DNA from: Hyphomicrobium sp. NDB2Meth4
GTDB lineage: Bacteria > Pseudomonadota > Alphaproteobacteria > Rhizobiales > Hyphomicrobiaceae
Assembly (NCBI RefSeq): GCF_900117445.1
Contig: NZ_FPEJ01000013.1
Coordinates: forward strand, 434,001-498,000
Length of the DNA stretch: 64,000 bases
Reading direction: 5' to 3'
Part shown: positions 1 through 9,905 of the stretch, piece after piece
Layout of the letters: each line of letters starts with the position of its first letter
Numbering within the stretch: the first letter of the stretch is position 1
The notes under the pieces: model-generated
Told to the model about the DNA's origin: nothing
The model's database searches: none
The model's input: the letters and a program-made list of their open reading frames with translations, nothing else
Position numbers and translations under genes: made by a program

Positions 1-1
1 G

Positions 2-250
2 GTTGCAGCGCGCTACCGCAATACGTGCTGGTCTCTTCTCGCCGCGGACGACAGCATAAAGATCGGCGCCGACTACACGCCGGGCGAGAAAGACGGCAAG
101 CCGCTGCTCGTCCCGCACGGGCCTTTTGTTTCTCAGGCGCACGAAACAGCCGCGATGCGCCGCAAGAACTACGAAGAGGGCCTGGCGTGGTACCACGCCA
201 TCATCGCCGATGCTTTCAACGATAATACCGCTTTGATGCATAAGGGCTGA
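2..250 (+). CDS. C-terminal fragment of an unrecognised protein (left edge)
   Basis: An open frame enters from the left edge and stops with TGA at 248-250, leaving 82 residues. The fragment is hydrophilic, contains GADYTPGEKDGKPLL and ends AFNDNTALMHKG. I recognise no family. The composition is normal for a coding frame and the stop precedes the fadE promoter region by about 210 bases, so I take it to be the end of a real upstream gene. The beginning is missing, so no function is offered. Confidence 0.55.
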   Translation, partial: VAARYRNTCWSLLAADDSIKIGADYTPGEKDGKPLLVPHGPFVSQAHETAAMRRKNYEEGLAWYHAIIADAFNDNTALMHKG

Positions 251-462
251 TCTGCAGCCAGCGGCTGACACTTAAGTCTCACACGCAACATAAACGCGCT
301 ATAATCCGCCGCTGCGATCACCGAGCGGCCGGTTTGCGGTCGCGTCGACAAATTGGCACATACTGCAAGCAGGCATTGAGCTTAACGCCAATGCAACGTG
401 CCGAGCGTTAGGTTGCCGTCTGAAGCGGGCCTGCCCAAGTTACGAACCGCGGAGACAAAAAC

Positions 463-2958
463 ATGATCGAGCTCTTCTTCTGTCTGGCGCTTCTGGCTGG
501 CACGCTCGCTCTAGGTATGTACAAGCCCCCGCTGTGGGGCTGGGCTGCGGCGCTCGCGCTGTCAGCGCTCACTTGGCAATCTGCCGCCGTGCATGGCTCG
601 ACCGGGCTGTTCGGCGCCATCCTCTGGATCATGGCGCTCGCCTTCGCCGCCCTCGCCATTCCTTCAATTCGCCGCGACTTCGTCAGCGCCCGCGTGCTGA
701 AATTCGTGCGCGGTACGCTGCCGAAGGTATCCGATACCGAGCAGCAGGCACTCGACGCCGGCACGACTGGCTTCGACGCGGAACTTTTCTCCGGCACACC
801 TGACTGGAACAAGCTGCGCGCTATCGCGCCGGTCGTGCTGACCCCCGCCGAGCAGGCATTCCTCGACGGACCGACCGAGGAGCTGTGTCGCCTCGCCAAC
901 GATTGGCAGATCCGCCACGCACAGCGCGAGATCCCCGACAACATCTGGGACTTCGTCAAGAAGCACGGCTTCCTGGGCATGCTGATCTCCAAGGAGCACG
1001 GCGGCCTCGGCTTCTCTCCCCAGGCGCAGTCTCTCATCATCGGCAAGATCGCCTCGCGCTCGCCTGACGTTGCTATCATCGTGATGGTGCCGAACTCGCT
1101 CGGCCCTGGCGAGCTTATCGAGAAATACGGCACCGACCAGCAGAAGCGCTACTACCTGCCGCGCCTCGCCCGCGGCGAGGAGATCCCGTGCTTTGCGTTG
1201 ACCGGCCCGACCTCCGGTTCCGACGCAGCGACGATGCGCGATATCGGTACGGTTATCCGCGGCCCCGACGGCAGCCCCGCTATTCGCCTGTCGTGGGACA
1301 AGCGCTACATCACGCTCGCCCCCAAGGCGACGCTTCTTGGCCTCGCATTCCGCCTGTTCGATCCGGAGAACATTCTCGGCGAAGGCGAGAACCCCGGCAT
1401 TACGCTGGCGCTCATACCGACGCATCATCCCGGCGTGCAGATCGGTCGCCGCCACTTGCCGGCAGGCAATGCCTTCCCCAACGGTCCGACCACAGGCCGC
1501 GATGTCACGATCCCGGTGGAATGGATCATCGGCGGACAGGAGATGGCCGGCCGCGGCTGGAGCATGTTGATGGAATGCCTCGCTGCCGGCCGCGCGATTT
1601 CGCTTCCGTCTACGGCAACGGCGGGCGCCAAGGCGATGCTGCGTTTCTCCAGCGCCTACGCGCGCATTCGCAAGCAGTTCGGCCTTCCCATCTCGCGCAT
1701 GGAAGGCGTTGAGGAGGCGCTCGCGCGCCAGGTCGAGACCGCATATGCGACGGAAGCCGCCCGCGCCGTCACCGCGGCCATGGTCGCACGCGGCGAGCGC
1801 CCGTCGGTCATCTCTGCACTGATGAAGTATCAGACCACCGAGCGCATGCGCCGTGCGGTCAACGACGCCTTCGACATCCACGGCGGCCGCGCCATCTGCG
1901 ACGGTCCTTCGAATTATCTGCAAGCGCCCTATCAGATGGTGCCCATCGGTGTCACCGTTGAAGGTGCCAACATCCTGACGCGCACGCTCATCACGTTCGC
2001 GCAGGGCACGCTGCGCTCGCATCCCTATCTCTATCGCGAGATCAAGGCGGCGCAAGATCCAGATCGCACGCGCGGGCTCGACGATTTCGACCGCGCCTTC
2101 GGCGAGCACGTCTCGTTCTCGGTCGCCAATGCTTGCGGCGCGCTCGCGCACAATCTCACCGGCGCCATCTTCGCATCCGCGCCCGAGAAGGCGTTTGATA
2201 CCGCCAACTGGTATCGCCAGCTTGCACGCTGCGCCCGCAGCTTCGCCTTCGTCGCCGACGTGACGGTGGCAACGCTCGGAGGCAGCCTCAAGACCAAGCA
2301 GAAGCTCGCCGGCCGCCTCGCCGATGCGCTATCGGAGCTCTACATCCTCGCCTGCGTACTGAAGCGCTACGAGGACGACGGCCGCCTCTCCAGCGACCGC
2401 GTCTTCGTCGACCTCGTCGCCATGAACGCGCTCTATCGCTTCCAGGAGGCAATGCGCGGCGTGATCGACAACTTCCCGATCCCCGCCGCGCGCTGGGCGA
2501 TGCGCCTCGTCGTCTTCCCCTTGGGCGCACGCTTCCGTCCGGCGCCCGACAGGCTCGGCCATCGCGCCGTGAAGACAATCATGGAGACGCCTGCCGCCCG
2601 AGATCGGCTCACGCGCTACATCTACGTATCGAAAGATCCCGATGACGCGACTGGCTTGCTTGAAATTGCCATGAAGAAGTCGATCGCCGCCGAGGAAGCC
2701 GAGAAGAAGCTCGACCGCGCCATCCGTTCCGGCCTGATCCGCTGCTATCACGGCATCGATTGGATCGGTGAGGCGATCGACAAGGGCGTCGTAACGGAGA
2801 GCGAGGGACAGCAGCTGCGCGAGCTGGAAGCGCTCGTTGCCCGCGCCATATCTGTCGATCATTTCGACGCTGCCACGTTGAAGCCCAACTATCGCGCGAC
2901 CCCGGGCACGGCGATGCACACCAACGCACGCGGGTACGGAAACGAAGCCGCCGAGTAA
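463..2958 (+). CDS. fadE: FadE-type acyl-CoA dehydrogenase
   Basis: FAD-dependent acyl-CoA dehydrogenase that would carry out the first oxidation of fatty-acid beta-oxidation. The 831 residues match the FadE class (about 815), which is longer than ordinary acyl-CoA dehydrogenases. The first 70 residues are two hydrophobic helices, typical of FadE and suggesting membrane association. The catalytic core follows at roughly 120-500 (CFALTGPTSGSDAATMRD is the flavin-domain signature; EGANILTRTLITFAQG lies near the end of the core), then a C-terminal FadE-specific domain. The ATG at 463 follows GGAGACAAAAAC. The gene leads a plus-strand run with the bifunctional enzyme and thiolase, so one locus supplies most of the cycle. 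Confidence 0.93.
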   Translation: MIELFFCLALLAGTLALGMYKPPLWGWAAALALSALTWQSAAVHGSTGLFGAILWIMALAFAALAIPSIRRDFVSARVLKFVRGTLPKVSDTEQQALDAGTTGFDAELFSGTPDWNKLRAIAPVVLTPAEQAFLDGPTEELCRLANDWQIRHAQREIPDNIWDFVKKHGFLGMLISKEHGGLGFSPQAQSLIIGKIASRSPDVAIIVMVPNSLGPGELIEKYGTDQQKRYYLPRLARGEEIPCFALTGPTSGSDAATMRDIGTVIRGPDGSPAIRLSWDKRYITLAPKATLLGLAFRLFDPENILGEGENPGITLALIPTHHPGVQIGRRHLPAGNAFPNGPTTGRDVTIPVEWIIGGQEMAGRGWSMLMECLAAGRAISLPSTATAGAKAMLRFSSAYARIRKQFGLPISRMEGVEEALARQVETAYATEAARAVTAAMVARGERPSVISALMKYQTTERMRRAVNDAFDIHGGRAICDGPSNYLQAPYQMVPIGVTVEGANILTRTLITFAQGTLRSHPYLYREIKAAQDPDRTRGLDDFDRAFGEHVSFSVANACGALAHNLTGAIFASAPEKAFDTANWYRQLARCARSFAFVADVTVATLGGSLKTKQKLAGRLADALSELYILACVLKRYEDDGRLSSDRVFVDLVAMNALYRFQEAMRGVIDNFPIPAARWAMRLVVFPLGARFRPAPDRLGHRAVKTIMETPAARDRLTRYIYVSKDPDDATGLLEIAMKKSIAAEEAEKKLDRAIRSGLIRCYHGIDWIGEAIDKGVVTESEGQQLRELEALVARAISVDHFDAATLKPNYRATPGTAMHTNARGYGNEAAE

Positions 2959-3019
2959 CACAGCACGCACATTGGGCGGCTAGATCACATCCGTCCGAGC
3001 CTGCGTGAGAGGAGTAGCG

Positions 3020-5026
3020 ATGTTCAAAGCCGTTTCCCGGCCTTTGCCGAACTTGAAGGACTGGCGCTTCTCCATTGATCAGTGGGGCATCGCCTGGGCC
3101 GAGTTCGACCGCGAAGGCGAAAGCCAGAATGCGCTTGGCCAGCGTCCGCTCGAAGAGCTGGGCGAGATCATCGCCGAGATCGAGAAGCGTGGACGCGACA
3201 AGCAGGTCGTCGGCCTCGTTATTCTCTCCGGCAAGGAGCGTGGCTTCATCGTCGGCGCCGACATCCGCGAGTTTGCCGACCTGCGAACAGAGACCGACGT
3301 CGTCGACAAACTGCGCCCCGTGACGGGCCTCTTCGACCGCATCGAAAATCTGCCGATCCCCGTGGTGTGCGCCATCAACGGTTTCTGCCTTGGCGGCGGG
3401 CTGGAGCTGGCCCTCGCCTGTCACTATCGCATAGCCACGCGCGATTCCGGTACCAAGCTCGGTTTTCCCGAGGTCAAGCTCGGCATCTTCCCTGGCTTCA
3501 ATGGAACCGTGCGGGCGATCCGCCAGGCCGGTGCGCCGGCTGCCATGACGGTGATGCTGACCGGCAAGATGATGTCGGCATCAGCCGCGCGCGCCATGGG
3601 CCTCGTCGATCAGCTCGTCGAAAGCCGTGGTGCGCTCCCCTGGGCTGCGCGCAAAGCAATCCTGTCAAAACGCAAGTCCAAACCAGCGGGCTTTGCCAAG
3701 CGCATGCTCGATGTATGGCCGGTACGCAATCTGCTCGCGCGCCGCATGCGCGATCAGTTGTCGAAGAAGGCACGCGAAGCACACTATCCCGCGCCCTACC
3801 GGCTCATCGACCTTTACGAGACCTACGGCGGCAACGACGAGGCGATGAAGGCCGCTGAATCGCGCGCCTTTGCACCGCTGATGGTGTCCGACCAGTCGCG
3901 CAATCTGCGTCGGGTATTCTGGCTTTCAGAACTGCTGAAAGGGCAAGCGCCCAAAAAGCTCGATTGGCGCCCGCAGCGCGTGCACGTCATCGGTGCCGGC
4001 ACCATGGGCGCCGATATCGCCGGCTGGTGTGTTGCCGCGGGAATGGAAGTGACGCTGCAGGATGTTTCGCCCGAGCAGATCGCCAAGGGTATCGCCGCGC
4101 AAGGCAAGCTTATCGCCCGCAAGTTCAAAACCAAGGCGCAGCGCGACGCCGCCAAGACGCGTCTGATCGCAGATCCGGCTGGCGATGGCATCCCGCGCGC
4201 CGATGTCGTTATCGAGGCAATTGTCGAGAAGCTCGACATCAAGCGCAAGGTGCTCGCCGACGTCGAAGCGCGTATGAAGCCCGGCTCGGTTCTAGCGACC
4301 AACACATCCTCGCTGCAGATCGAGGACATCGCCGCCGGCCTCGCCGATCCCGGACGTTTGATTGGCCTGCACTTCTTCAATCCCGTGGCGCTGATGCCGC
4401 TCGTCGAAGTTGTGCGCGGCACGCAATCGCGCGAGGACGAGGTAAGGCGCGGTGCCGCCTTCGTCGCTGCCATCGACAAATTCCCGCTCATCACCAAGAG
4501 CGTGCCTGGCTTCCTCGTCAACCGCGTGCTGACGCCATACATGTTCGGCGCCATGAAGCGGCTGCAGGAGGGCGAGAGCAAGGAGCGCATCGACGAGGCC
4601 GCGCGCGCCTTTGGCATGCCGATGGGCCCGATCGAGCTGGCCGACACCGTCGGCCTCGACGTCTGCGCCCACGTCGCCAAGATCCTCAATTATCCATCGG
4701 CCGGATCGGCGCTCGAGCAACTCGCTGCTGCCGGCAAGCTCGGCAAGAAGACAGGCGAGGGCTTCTACGTCTGGCAGGCCGGGAAGCCGATCAGGGATCC
4801 GCGCCGCACCGATACGGAAGAGATGGAAGAACTCGGCCGCGAGCTGATCCAACCGCTGATCGACGAGGCGCAGAAGTCCCTCGACGCCGGCATCGTGGAG
4901 AACGCCGATCTGGTCGACGCGGCCGTCATCTTCGGAACCGGCTTTGCGCCGTTCCGCGGTGGACCGTTGCATTACAAGGCATCAGAGAGCCCTCCAGCCC
5001 CCGCGCATGCGGCGGCTGCAGAGTAG
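3020..5026 (+). CDS. fadJ: 3-hydroxyacyl-CoA dehydrogenase / enoyl-CoA hydratase (FadJ/FadB type)
   Basis: Bifunctional beta-oxidation enzyme of 668 residues that hydrates enoyl-CoA and oxidises the 3-hydroxyacyl-CoA. The N-terminal crotonase domain shows the oxyanion-hole and catalytic segment FCLGGGLELALACHYR and PEVKLGIFPGFNGT with both glutamates. The dehydrogenase half begins near residue 320 with the NAD-binding motif VIGAGTMGADIAG and carries the catalytic segment GLHFFNPVALMPLVEVVRG. I chose ATG 3020 because GAGAGGAG lies just upstream; a GTG at 3005 would put that site inside the gene. It sits 61 bases after fadE and 19 before the thiolase. The length and a FadI-sized partner favour FadJ over FadB, but the distinction is uncertain. 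Confidence 0.93.
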   Translation: MFKAVSRPLPNLKDWRFSIDQWGIAWAEFDREGESQNALGQRPLEELGEIIAEIEKRGRDKQVVGLVILSGKERGFIVGADIREFADLRTETDVVDKLRPVTGLFDRIENLPIPVVCAINGFCLGGGLELALACHYRIATRDSGTKLGFPEVKLGIFPGFNGTVRAIRQAGAPAAMTVMLTGKMMSASAARAMGLVDQLVESRGALPWAARKAILSKRKSKPAGFAKRMLDVWPVRNLLARRMRDQLSKKAREAHYPAPYRLIDLYETYGGNDEAMKAAESRAFAPLMVSDQSRNLRRVFWLSELLKGQAPKKLDWRPQRVHVIGAGTMGADIAGWCVAAGMEVTLQDVSPEQIAKGIAAQGKLIARKFKTKAQRDAAKTRLIADPAGDGIPRADVVIEAIVEKLDIKRKVLADVEARMKPGSVLATNTSSLQIEDIAAGLADPGRLIGLHFFNPVALMPLVEVVRGTQSREDEVRRGAAFVAAIDKFPLITKSVPGFLVNRVLTPYMFGAMKRLQEGESKERIDEAARAFGMPMGPIELADTVGLDVCAHVAKILNYPSAGSALEQLAAAGKLGKKTGEGFYVWQAGKPIRDPRRTDTEEMEELGRELIQPLIDEAQKSLDAGIVENADLVDAAVIFGTGFAPFRGGPLHYKASESPPAPAHAAAAE

Positions 5027-5045
5027 GCAAGGGGAGATAGTCACG

Positions 5046-6350
5046 ATGCAACGTTTCTTGAGACGCGTCGCGGTGATTGGCGGAGCCCGCATTCCCTTCT
5101 GCCGCTCGAACACGCTTTACGCTGATCAGACCAATCTCGACCTGATGACGGGCGCGCTCAATGCACTCGTTGATCGCTACAACCTAAAGAACCAGCACAT
5201 CGACGAGGTCGTCGGCGGCGCGGTCATCACGCACTCGAAGGACTTCAACCTGACGCGCGAAGCCGTGCTCGGCACGCGTCTCAAGCCGTCTACGCCAGGC
5301 ATCACCATGATGCAGGCATGCGGCACCAGCCTTCAGGGCGCGCTCGGCAGCGCCGCAAAGATCGCTACGGGAGACATCGATTGCGCCATAGCCGTCGGCT
5401 CCGATACGACATCTGATGCGCCGCTCACCGTTTCGAAAAAACTGGCGCAACGTCTGATCAAGCTTGGTCAGCAGAAGACGTTCCTCGACAAGCTGAAGCT
5501 GTTCAAAGGCTTCTCGCCTAGGGAGCTGGTGCCTAACGCGCCGGCCAACGCCGAGCCTCGCACCGGCCTGTCGATGGGCCAGCACGCCGAGCTGATGGCC
5601 CAGGAATGGAACATCTCGCGCGCCGAGCAGGACGCGTTCGCGCTCGAAAGTCATCGCAAGGCGGCTGAAGCCTATCGCTCCGGCTACATGGACGATCTCG
5701 TCACGCCCTTCGCCGGTGTCTTCCGCGACAACAACATCCGGGCCGATGCCACAGCCGAAAAGCTCGCGTCCCTCAAAACCTCGTTCGACAAGACCGAGCG
5801 AGGCACGCTGACGGCAGCCAACTCGACGCCCCTGACCGACGGCGCCGCCGCCGTGCTGCTGGCCTCTGAGGATTGGGCGACGAAGCACGGCCTTCCCGTC
5901 CAGGCCTACATCACCTATTCGCAGACCGCCGCGAACGACTTCGTCGGCGGGGACGGCCTGCTGATGGCCCCAACCATCGCCATCTCGCACATGTTGGAGC
6001 GCGCCGGCCTCACACTTCAGGATTTCGACTTTTACGAGATCCATGAGGCGTTCGCCGCGCAGGTGCTGGCCACGCTCAAGGCATTCGAGGATCCGATCTA
6101 TTGCCAGGAGGTGCTCGGCCGCGCCGCGCCAATGGGCAGCATCGACCGCGCCAAGCTCAATGTGCACGGCTCCTCGATCGCCGTCGGCCATCCGTTTGCG
6201 GCAACCGGCGCGCGCATCCTCGGCAACCTCGCGCACATGCTCTCGCAGCATCACGGCCGCGGCCTGATCTCGATTTGCACTGCCGGCGGCATGGGTGTCG
6301 CGGCGATTCTCGAATCGAAGGATGCCGCCGAGTTGCACCAAGCCGCCTAG
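5046..6350 (+). CDS. fadI: Acetyl-CoA C-acyltransferase (FadI-type thiolase)
   Basis: Thiolase that cleaves 3-ketoacyl-CoA to release acetyl-CoA, the last step of beta-oxidation. The protein has 434 residues, close to FadI (436) and longer than FadA (387). All three catalytic regions are visible: the acylated cysteine in MMQACGTSLQGALG, the histidine in NVHGSSIAVGHPFAATGAR, and the second cysteine in ICTAGGMGVA. ATG 5046 is preceded by AGGGGAG at about 5029-5035. An upstream in-frame extension overlaps the previous gene and was rejected. It is probably the FadI partner of the preceding multifunctional enzyme. Confidence 0.93.
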   Translation: MQRFLRRVAVIGGARIPFCRSNTLYADQTNLDLMTGALNALVDRYNLKNQHIDEVVGGAVITHSKDFNLTREAVLGTRLKPSTPGITMMQACGTSLQGALGSAAKIATGDIDCAIAVGSDTTSDAPLTVSKKLAQRLIKLGQQKTFLDKLKLFKGFSPRELVPNAPANAEPRTGLSMGQHAELMAQEWNISRAEQDAFALESHRKAAEAYRSGYMDDLVTPFAGVFRDNNIRADATAEKLASLKTSFDKTERGTLTAANSTPLTDGAAAVLLASEDWATKHGLPVQAYITYSQTAANDFVGGDGLLMAPTIAISHMLERAGLTLQDFDFYEIHEAFAAQVLATLKAFEDPIYCQEVLGRAAPMGSIDRAKLNVHGSSIAVGHPFAATGARILGNLAHMLSQHHGRGLISICTAGGMGVAAILESKDAAELHQAA

Positions 6351-6352
6351 TA

Positions 6353-6388
6353 CCTCGACACGGGCGGCTAGCCCCTCGACACAGGCGG
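6353..6388 (+). repeat. Imperfect 15-bp tandem direct repeat
   Basis: CCTCGACACGGGCGG at 6353-6367 is repeated as CCTCGACACAGGCGG at 6374-6388, one mismatch, 21 bases apart, in the gap between the thiolase and the cyclopropane synthase. It may be spacer DNA or a tandem protein site; nothing decides between these. Confidence 0.6.
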
Positions 6389-6438
6389 GAAGGTATGCGA
6401 GCACCGCGGGCGGGTAGCAACGCGGGGTCTCATCCGGC

Positions 6439-7809
6439 ATGGGCAAGGACAAGAGCGGCAAGGCCGAAAAACAGCTTGCAGCGGCCAAGGCGCTGGCGCG
6501 CGATCTGGGCAAAAAGCTCGACCTCAACGCCTCGCTGCGGCTGTGGGACGGTTCGCTGACTCCGCTCGGCAAGAACGTCACTGGCCCGTTCGAGCTTTCC
6601 ATCGCCGACGCCGGCGTGATCGGCTCGCTGCTGCGCTGGCCGACGCTCGACAACTTCATCCGCCACTACGTCGACAAGGGCATCGACTTTTCCGGCGGCA
6701 CGCTGATAGACCTCGGCTCGCAACTCAACAAGGGCGGCCGCTCGGTGAAGCTCAAGGGCCGCGATGCCCTGAAGCTGCTGGGCCAGCTTTCGCCCTTCCT
6801 GTTTGCACGCACGGACGACGCTGCCGACAATCAGGGCTTCGAAGGCGAGATCACCGGCCGCCGCCGCAAGGTCGCCGACAACAAGGATTTCATCCAGTTC
6901 CACTACGACCTGTCGAATGATTTCTACGCGCTCTTCCTCGACCCCGAGATGGTTTATTCGTGCGCGTACTACACCGACTGGAACAACGACGTCGCGCAGG
7001 CGCAGCGCGACAAGCTGGAAATGATCTGCCGGAAGCTGCGGCTGAAGCCCGGCGATCGCTTCCTCGACATCGGTTGCGGCTGGGGTGGCCTCATCTGCCA
7101 CGCGGCCAAAAACTACGGCGTCACTGCGCACGGCATCACCTTGTCGGAAGAGCAGCTCGCCTTCGCCAAGGAGAAAATCAAGCGCCTTGGCCTTGAGGAC
7201 CGCGTCACCGTCGAACTGAAAGACTATTCGATGATGACGGGGACCTTCGACAAGATTGCCTCCATCGGCATGTACGAGCACATCGGCCTCAAGAACATCC
7301 CCGGCTACATGGGCAAGATGCAGTCATTGCTGGCGCAGGACGGACTGTTCCTCAATCACGCCATTTCTCGCCGCGCGCCCAAGCAGGGCTGGTTCAAGCG
7401 CCGCATGCGTCCTGAGCAGAAGGCGATCGCCAAGTACATCTTCCCCGGCGGCGAGCTGGACGACATCGGGCACTCGATCTTCGCCATGGAGCGCGCCGCC
7501 TTCGAGGTGCTGGATGTCGAGGCATGGCGTCTGCATTACGCGCGCACCTGCAAGCTCTGGTGCGAGCGCCTGACCGAACGGCGCGAGGAAGCCCTGAAAT
7601 ACGTCAGCGAGGAAAAGTACCGCATCTGGGTGGCATATCTGGCCGGCGTCTCGCTCGCGTTCTCGCGCGGCACGCTGCGCATCTACCAGACGTTGGTTTC
7701 AAAGAACGCCAAGCGCCCGCCCGCCGTGCCCCCATCACGCGCCGATCTCTACCGCCGAGCGGGGCCGCTTACGCCGGAGCACGCGCCTTTGCGTCTTCCT
7801 CGGCCTTGA
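6439..7809 (+). CDS. cfa: Cyclopropane-fatty-acyl-phospholipid synthase
   Basis: SAM-dependent enzyme that adds a methylene bridge to unsaturated acyl chains of membrane phospholipids. The 456 residues fit the Cfa/SAM methyltransferase family. MVYSCAYYTDWNN and FLDIGCGWGGLICHAA (SAM-binding glycine loop) are diagnostic, followed by GITLSEEQLAFAKEKI and SIGMYEHIGLKNIPGYM. The N-terminal 130 residues are the usual lipid-facing domain. The ribosome site before ATG 6439 is weak. The last 40 bases overlap the 3' end of the converging fadD, and the terminal proline- and arginine-rich residues encoded there are unlikely to be conserved. Confidence 0.92.
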   Translation: MGKDKSGKAEKQLAAAKALARDLGKKLDLNASLRLWDGSLTPLGKNVTGPFELSIADAGVIGSLLRWPTLDNFIRHYVDKGIDFSGGTLIDLGSQLNKGGRSVKLKGRDALKLLGQLSPFLFARTDDAADNQGFEGEITGRRRKVADNKDFIQFHYDLSNDFYALFLDPEMVYSCAYYTDWNNDVAQAQRDKLEMICRKLRLKPGDRFLDIGCGWGGLICHAAKNYGVTAHGITLSEEQLAFAKEKIKRLGLEDRVTVELKDYSMMTGTFDKIASIGMYEHIGLKNIPGYMGKMQSLLAQDGLFLNHAISRRAPKQGWFKRRMRPEQKAIAKYIFPGGELDDIGHSIFAMERAAFEVLDVEAWRLHYARTCKLWCERLTERREEALKYVSEEKYRIWVAYLAGVSLAFSRGTLRIYQTLVSKNAKRPPAVPPSRADLYRRAGPLTPEHAPLRLPRP

Positions 7810-9502
7810 GCTCCTTCTTCGACAGCTTGCCGATCATCGTCTTCGGCAGCTCGTCGCGGAATTCGATCTGCGAGGGCATCTCGATCTTGGAGATGCGCGC
7901 GGCCAGGTGCTCGAGCATCTCCTCGACCGTGGCGCTCATGCCTTCCTTCAGGCGCACGAACGCCTTCGGCGCCTCGCCGCGCTTCTTGTCGCGGATGCCG
8001 ATCACTGTCACCTCGGCCACGGCAGGGTGCTCGTAGATCGCTTCCTCGACGCGCCGCGGATAGACATTGAAGCCCGACGAGATGATGAGGTCCTTGATCC
8101 GGTCCTCAATGAAGAAATACCCGTCCGCGTCCATGCGTGCCACATCGCCCGTCCGCAAGAACTCGCCGACCATCTGGTCGGCCGTCTCCTTCGGCCGCTT
8201 GTAATATCCGCGCATCACCTGCGGACCGCTGACGCAGATCTCGCCCTTTTCGCCGAGCGGCACCTCCTGCGTCGGATCGGCAAGGTCGCGCAGTGACACT
8301 ACGGTTCCCGCCAGCGGCATGCCGATCGATCCAGGCTTAACGGGACCGGCGATCGGATTGCAGGTCACCACGGGCGAAGCCTCGGACAACCCATAGCCCT
8401 CTACGACATTGCACCCGGTCACCTTCTCGAAACGCTGCTTCACCTCGATGGGCAACGCCGCGCCGCCGCACAGGCAGAACTTCAGCGAGGACAGGTCATG
8501 GCTGCCAATCTTCGGATGGTTGAGCAGCGCGTTGAACAGTGTCGGCACTCCCGGCAGCACCGTCGGCCGCGTCTTGTCGATCAGCTTCAAAGCCTCATCA
8601 AGGTTGAAGCGCGGCATGATGATGATCTCCGCCGCGTGCGCGATGCCAAGGTTCATGACGACGGTCAGCGCAAATACGTGGAAAAATGGGAGCACCGCAA
8701 ACACCCGCTCCACGCCGTCTTCCAGCTCCGGCGCCGTCGCCGACACCTGCTGCACGTTCACGTAGACGTTGGCATGGCTCAACATGGCCCCTTTGGGGGT
8801 GCCGGTGGTCCCGCCCGTGTACTGCAGCACGGCGATATCGTTGATGGGGTCGATTGCGACGGGGGCAGGCTGGCCGCTGGCAGCCATCACTTCGGCTTCG
8901 AGAAGCAGCTTCTCGCGCACGGGAGAGGCCGCGGGATTGCCCAACTCACGTGCCCGGAACAGCCGGAACAGCGTCGCCTTGGCCAATGGCAGCAACGCAG
9001 GAAACGAAGCGACGACAGCGCGTTGCAGGCAACCGCCCGTGATGAGCTGCTCCACCTTGTCCAGAAGCACTTTGAGGTCGAGCGTCACCATCAGCTCGGT
9101 GTCGCTGTCCTTCACCTGCTGGCTCAGCTCCGCCACAGTATAGAGTGGATTGAAATTAACGACGGTGCCGCCGGCCTTGAGGATCGCGAAGAAGTAGACG
9201 ATGAACGTCGGGGAGTTCGGCAGCAGAAGGCCGACTTTCGTGCCTTTCTTGACGCCTAGCTGCTGCAACCCGAGCGTCGCCTGCTCGACTTGCCGCCCAA
9301 GCTCGGCGTAAGTCAGTGTCCGACCTAGGAAATTGGTACAGGTGAGGGACCCGAAGCGCGCCACTGCGTCGTCGAGCAACTGATAGAGTGGCGCGACCTT
9401 TAGAGGCATATGCCAGTCAACGCCGCGCGGGTAGTGATCCAGCCAAGGCATGGCTGGCTGCGACGCGTTGGCCGGAGGCCGGGTGCGGACCATCGTCGAC
9501 AT
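7769..9502 (-). CDS. fadD: Long-chain fatty-acid-CoA ligase
   Basis: AMP-forming acyl-CoA ligase of 577 residues that activates fatty acids with ATP and CoA, feeding the beta-oxidation enzymes encoded just to the left. The ATP-binding P-loop LQYTGGTTGTPKGAML, the motif EGYGLSEASPVV, and TGDVARMDADGYFFIEDRIKDLI with the following SGFNVYP are all present; the C-terminal catalytic lysine is in PKTMIGKLSKKEL. The gene converges on cfa with a 41-base overlap. Start choice is between ATG 9502 and ATG 9493, the second having GAGG at better spacing. Confidence 0.92.
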   Translation of the reverse strand: MSTMVRTRPPANASQPAMPWLDHYPRGVDWHMPLKVAPLYQLLDDAVARFGSLTCTNFLGRTLTYAELGRQVEQATLGLQQLGVKKGTKVGLLLPNSPTFIVYFFAILKAGGTVVNFNPLYTVAELSQQVKDSDTELMVTLDLKVLLDKVEQLITGGCLQRAVVASFPALLPLAKATLFRLFRARELGNPAASPVREKLLLEAEVMAASGQPAPVAIDPINDIAVLQYTGGTTGTPKGAMLSHANVYVNVQQVSATAPELEDGVERVFAVLPFFHVFALTVVMNLGIAHAAEIIIMPRFNLDEALKLIDKTRPTVLPGVPTLFNALLNHPKIGSHDLSSLKFCLCGGAALPIEVKQRFEKVTGCNVVEGYGLSEASPVVTCNPIAGPVKPGSIGMPLAGTVVSLRDLADPTQEVPLGEKGEICVSGPQVMRGYYKRPKETADQMVGEFLRTGDVARMDADGYFFIEDRIKDLIISSGFNVYPRRVEEAIYEHPAVAEVTVIGIRDKKRGEAPKAFVRLKEGMSATVEEMLEHLAARISKIEMPSQIEFRDELPKTMIGKLSKKELKAEEDAKARAPA

Positions 9503-9905
9503 CCTCGAGCGTCTCCCGGGCTAGACTACTGGTCGCAGTATAGCGCCAGGCCTATTGCCGGACAGTTGCGGTCGCTCAGCCGCAAATGCAATAACAGGAG
9601 CTTGAAAGCCGCCTTGTTATTGAACACGTTTCGCCCGCAAGGACCAAGCGGAAGGTTACGGCGATCGGCGGCAGAGCAACGGTTGTGAAGAGGTTTTGCT
9701 GTACCTTGAATGACAGCTGGCGCATGGAAACCGCTCTATGCGTTTGCCAACCCGGCCCCTCCGGCCGGCTGCTGGCCCTCTGCTAGACTTGGCTGGCGTT
9801 TAAGGATATGTGACGCCTCAGCTTGTTGTGCTAGTGGGCTGGCACTAGTTAGAAACGAACGAACACGGGCCCCAGGCTTCAATAAAGCGGGGGTGGGAGA
9901 CTGAT
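9503..9905. other. Intergenic region between divergent fadD and the acyl carrier protein
   Basis: About 400 bases with no credible gene; short frames here have poor codon character and no ribosome sites. It must contain the promoters of fadD (leftward) and of the acyl carrier gene (rightward). The stretch 9770-9900 is less GC-rich than its surroundings. I could not fix a specific -35/-10 pair. Confidence 0.5.

Noticed and set aside
664-2151. A 495-codon open frame antisense to fadE
   Set aside because: It mirrors a GC-rich gene, has no recognisable family, and the plus-strand protein is a clear FadE.
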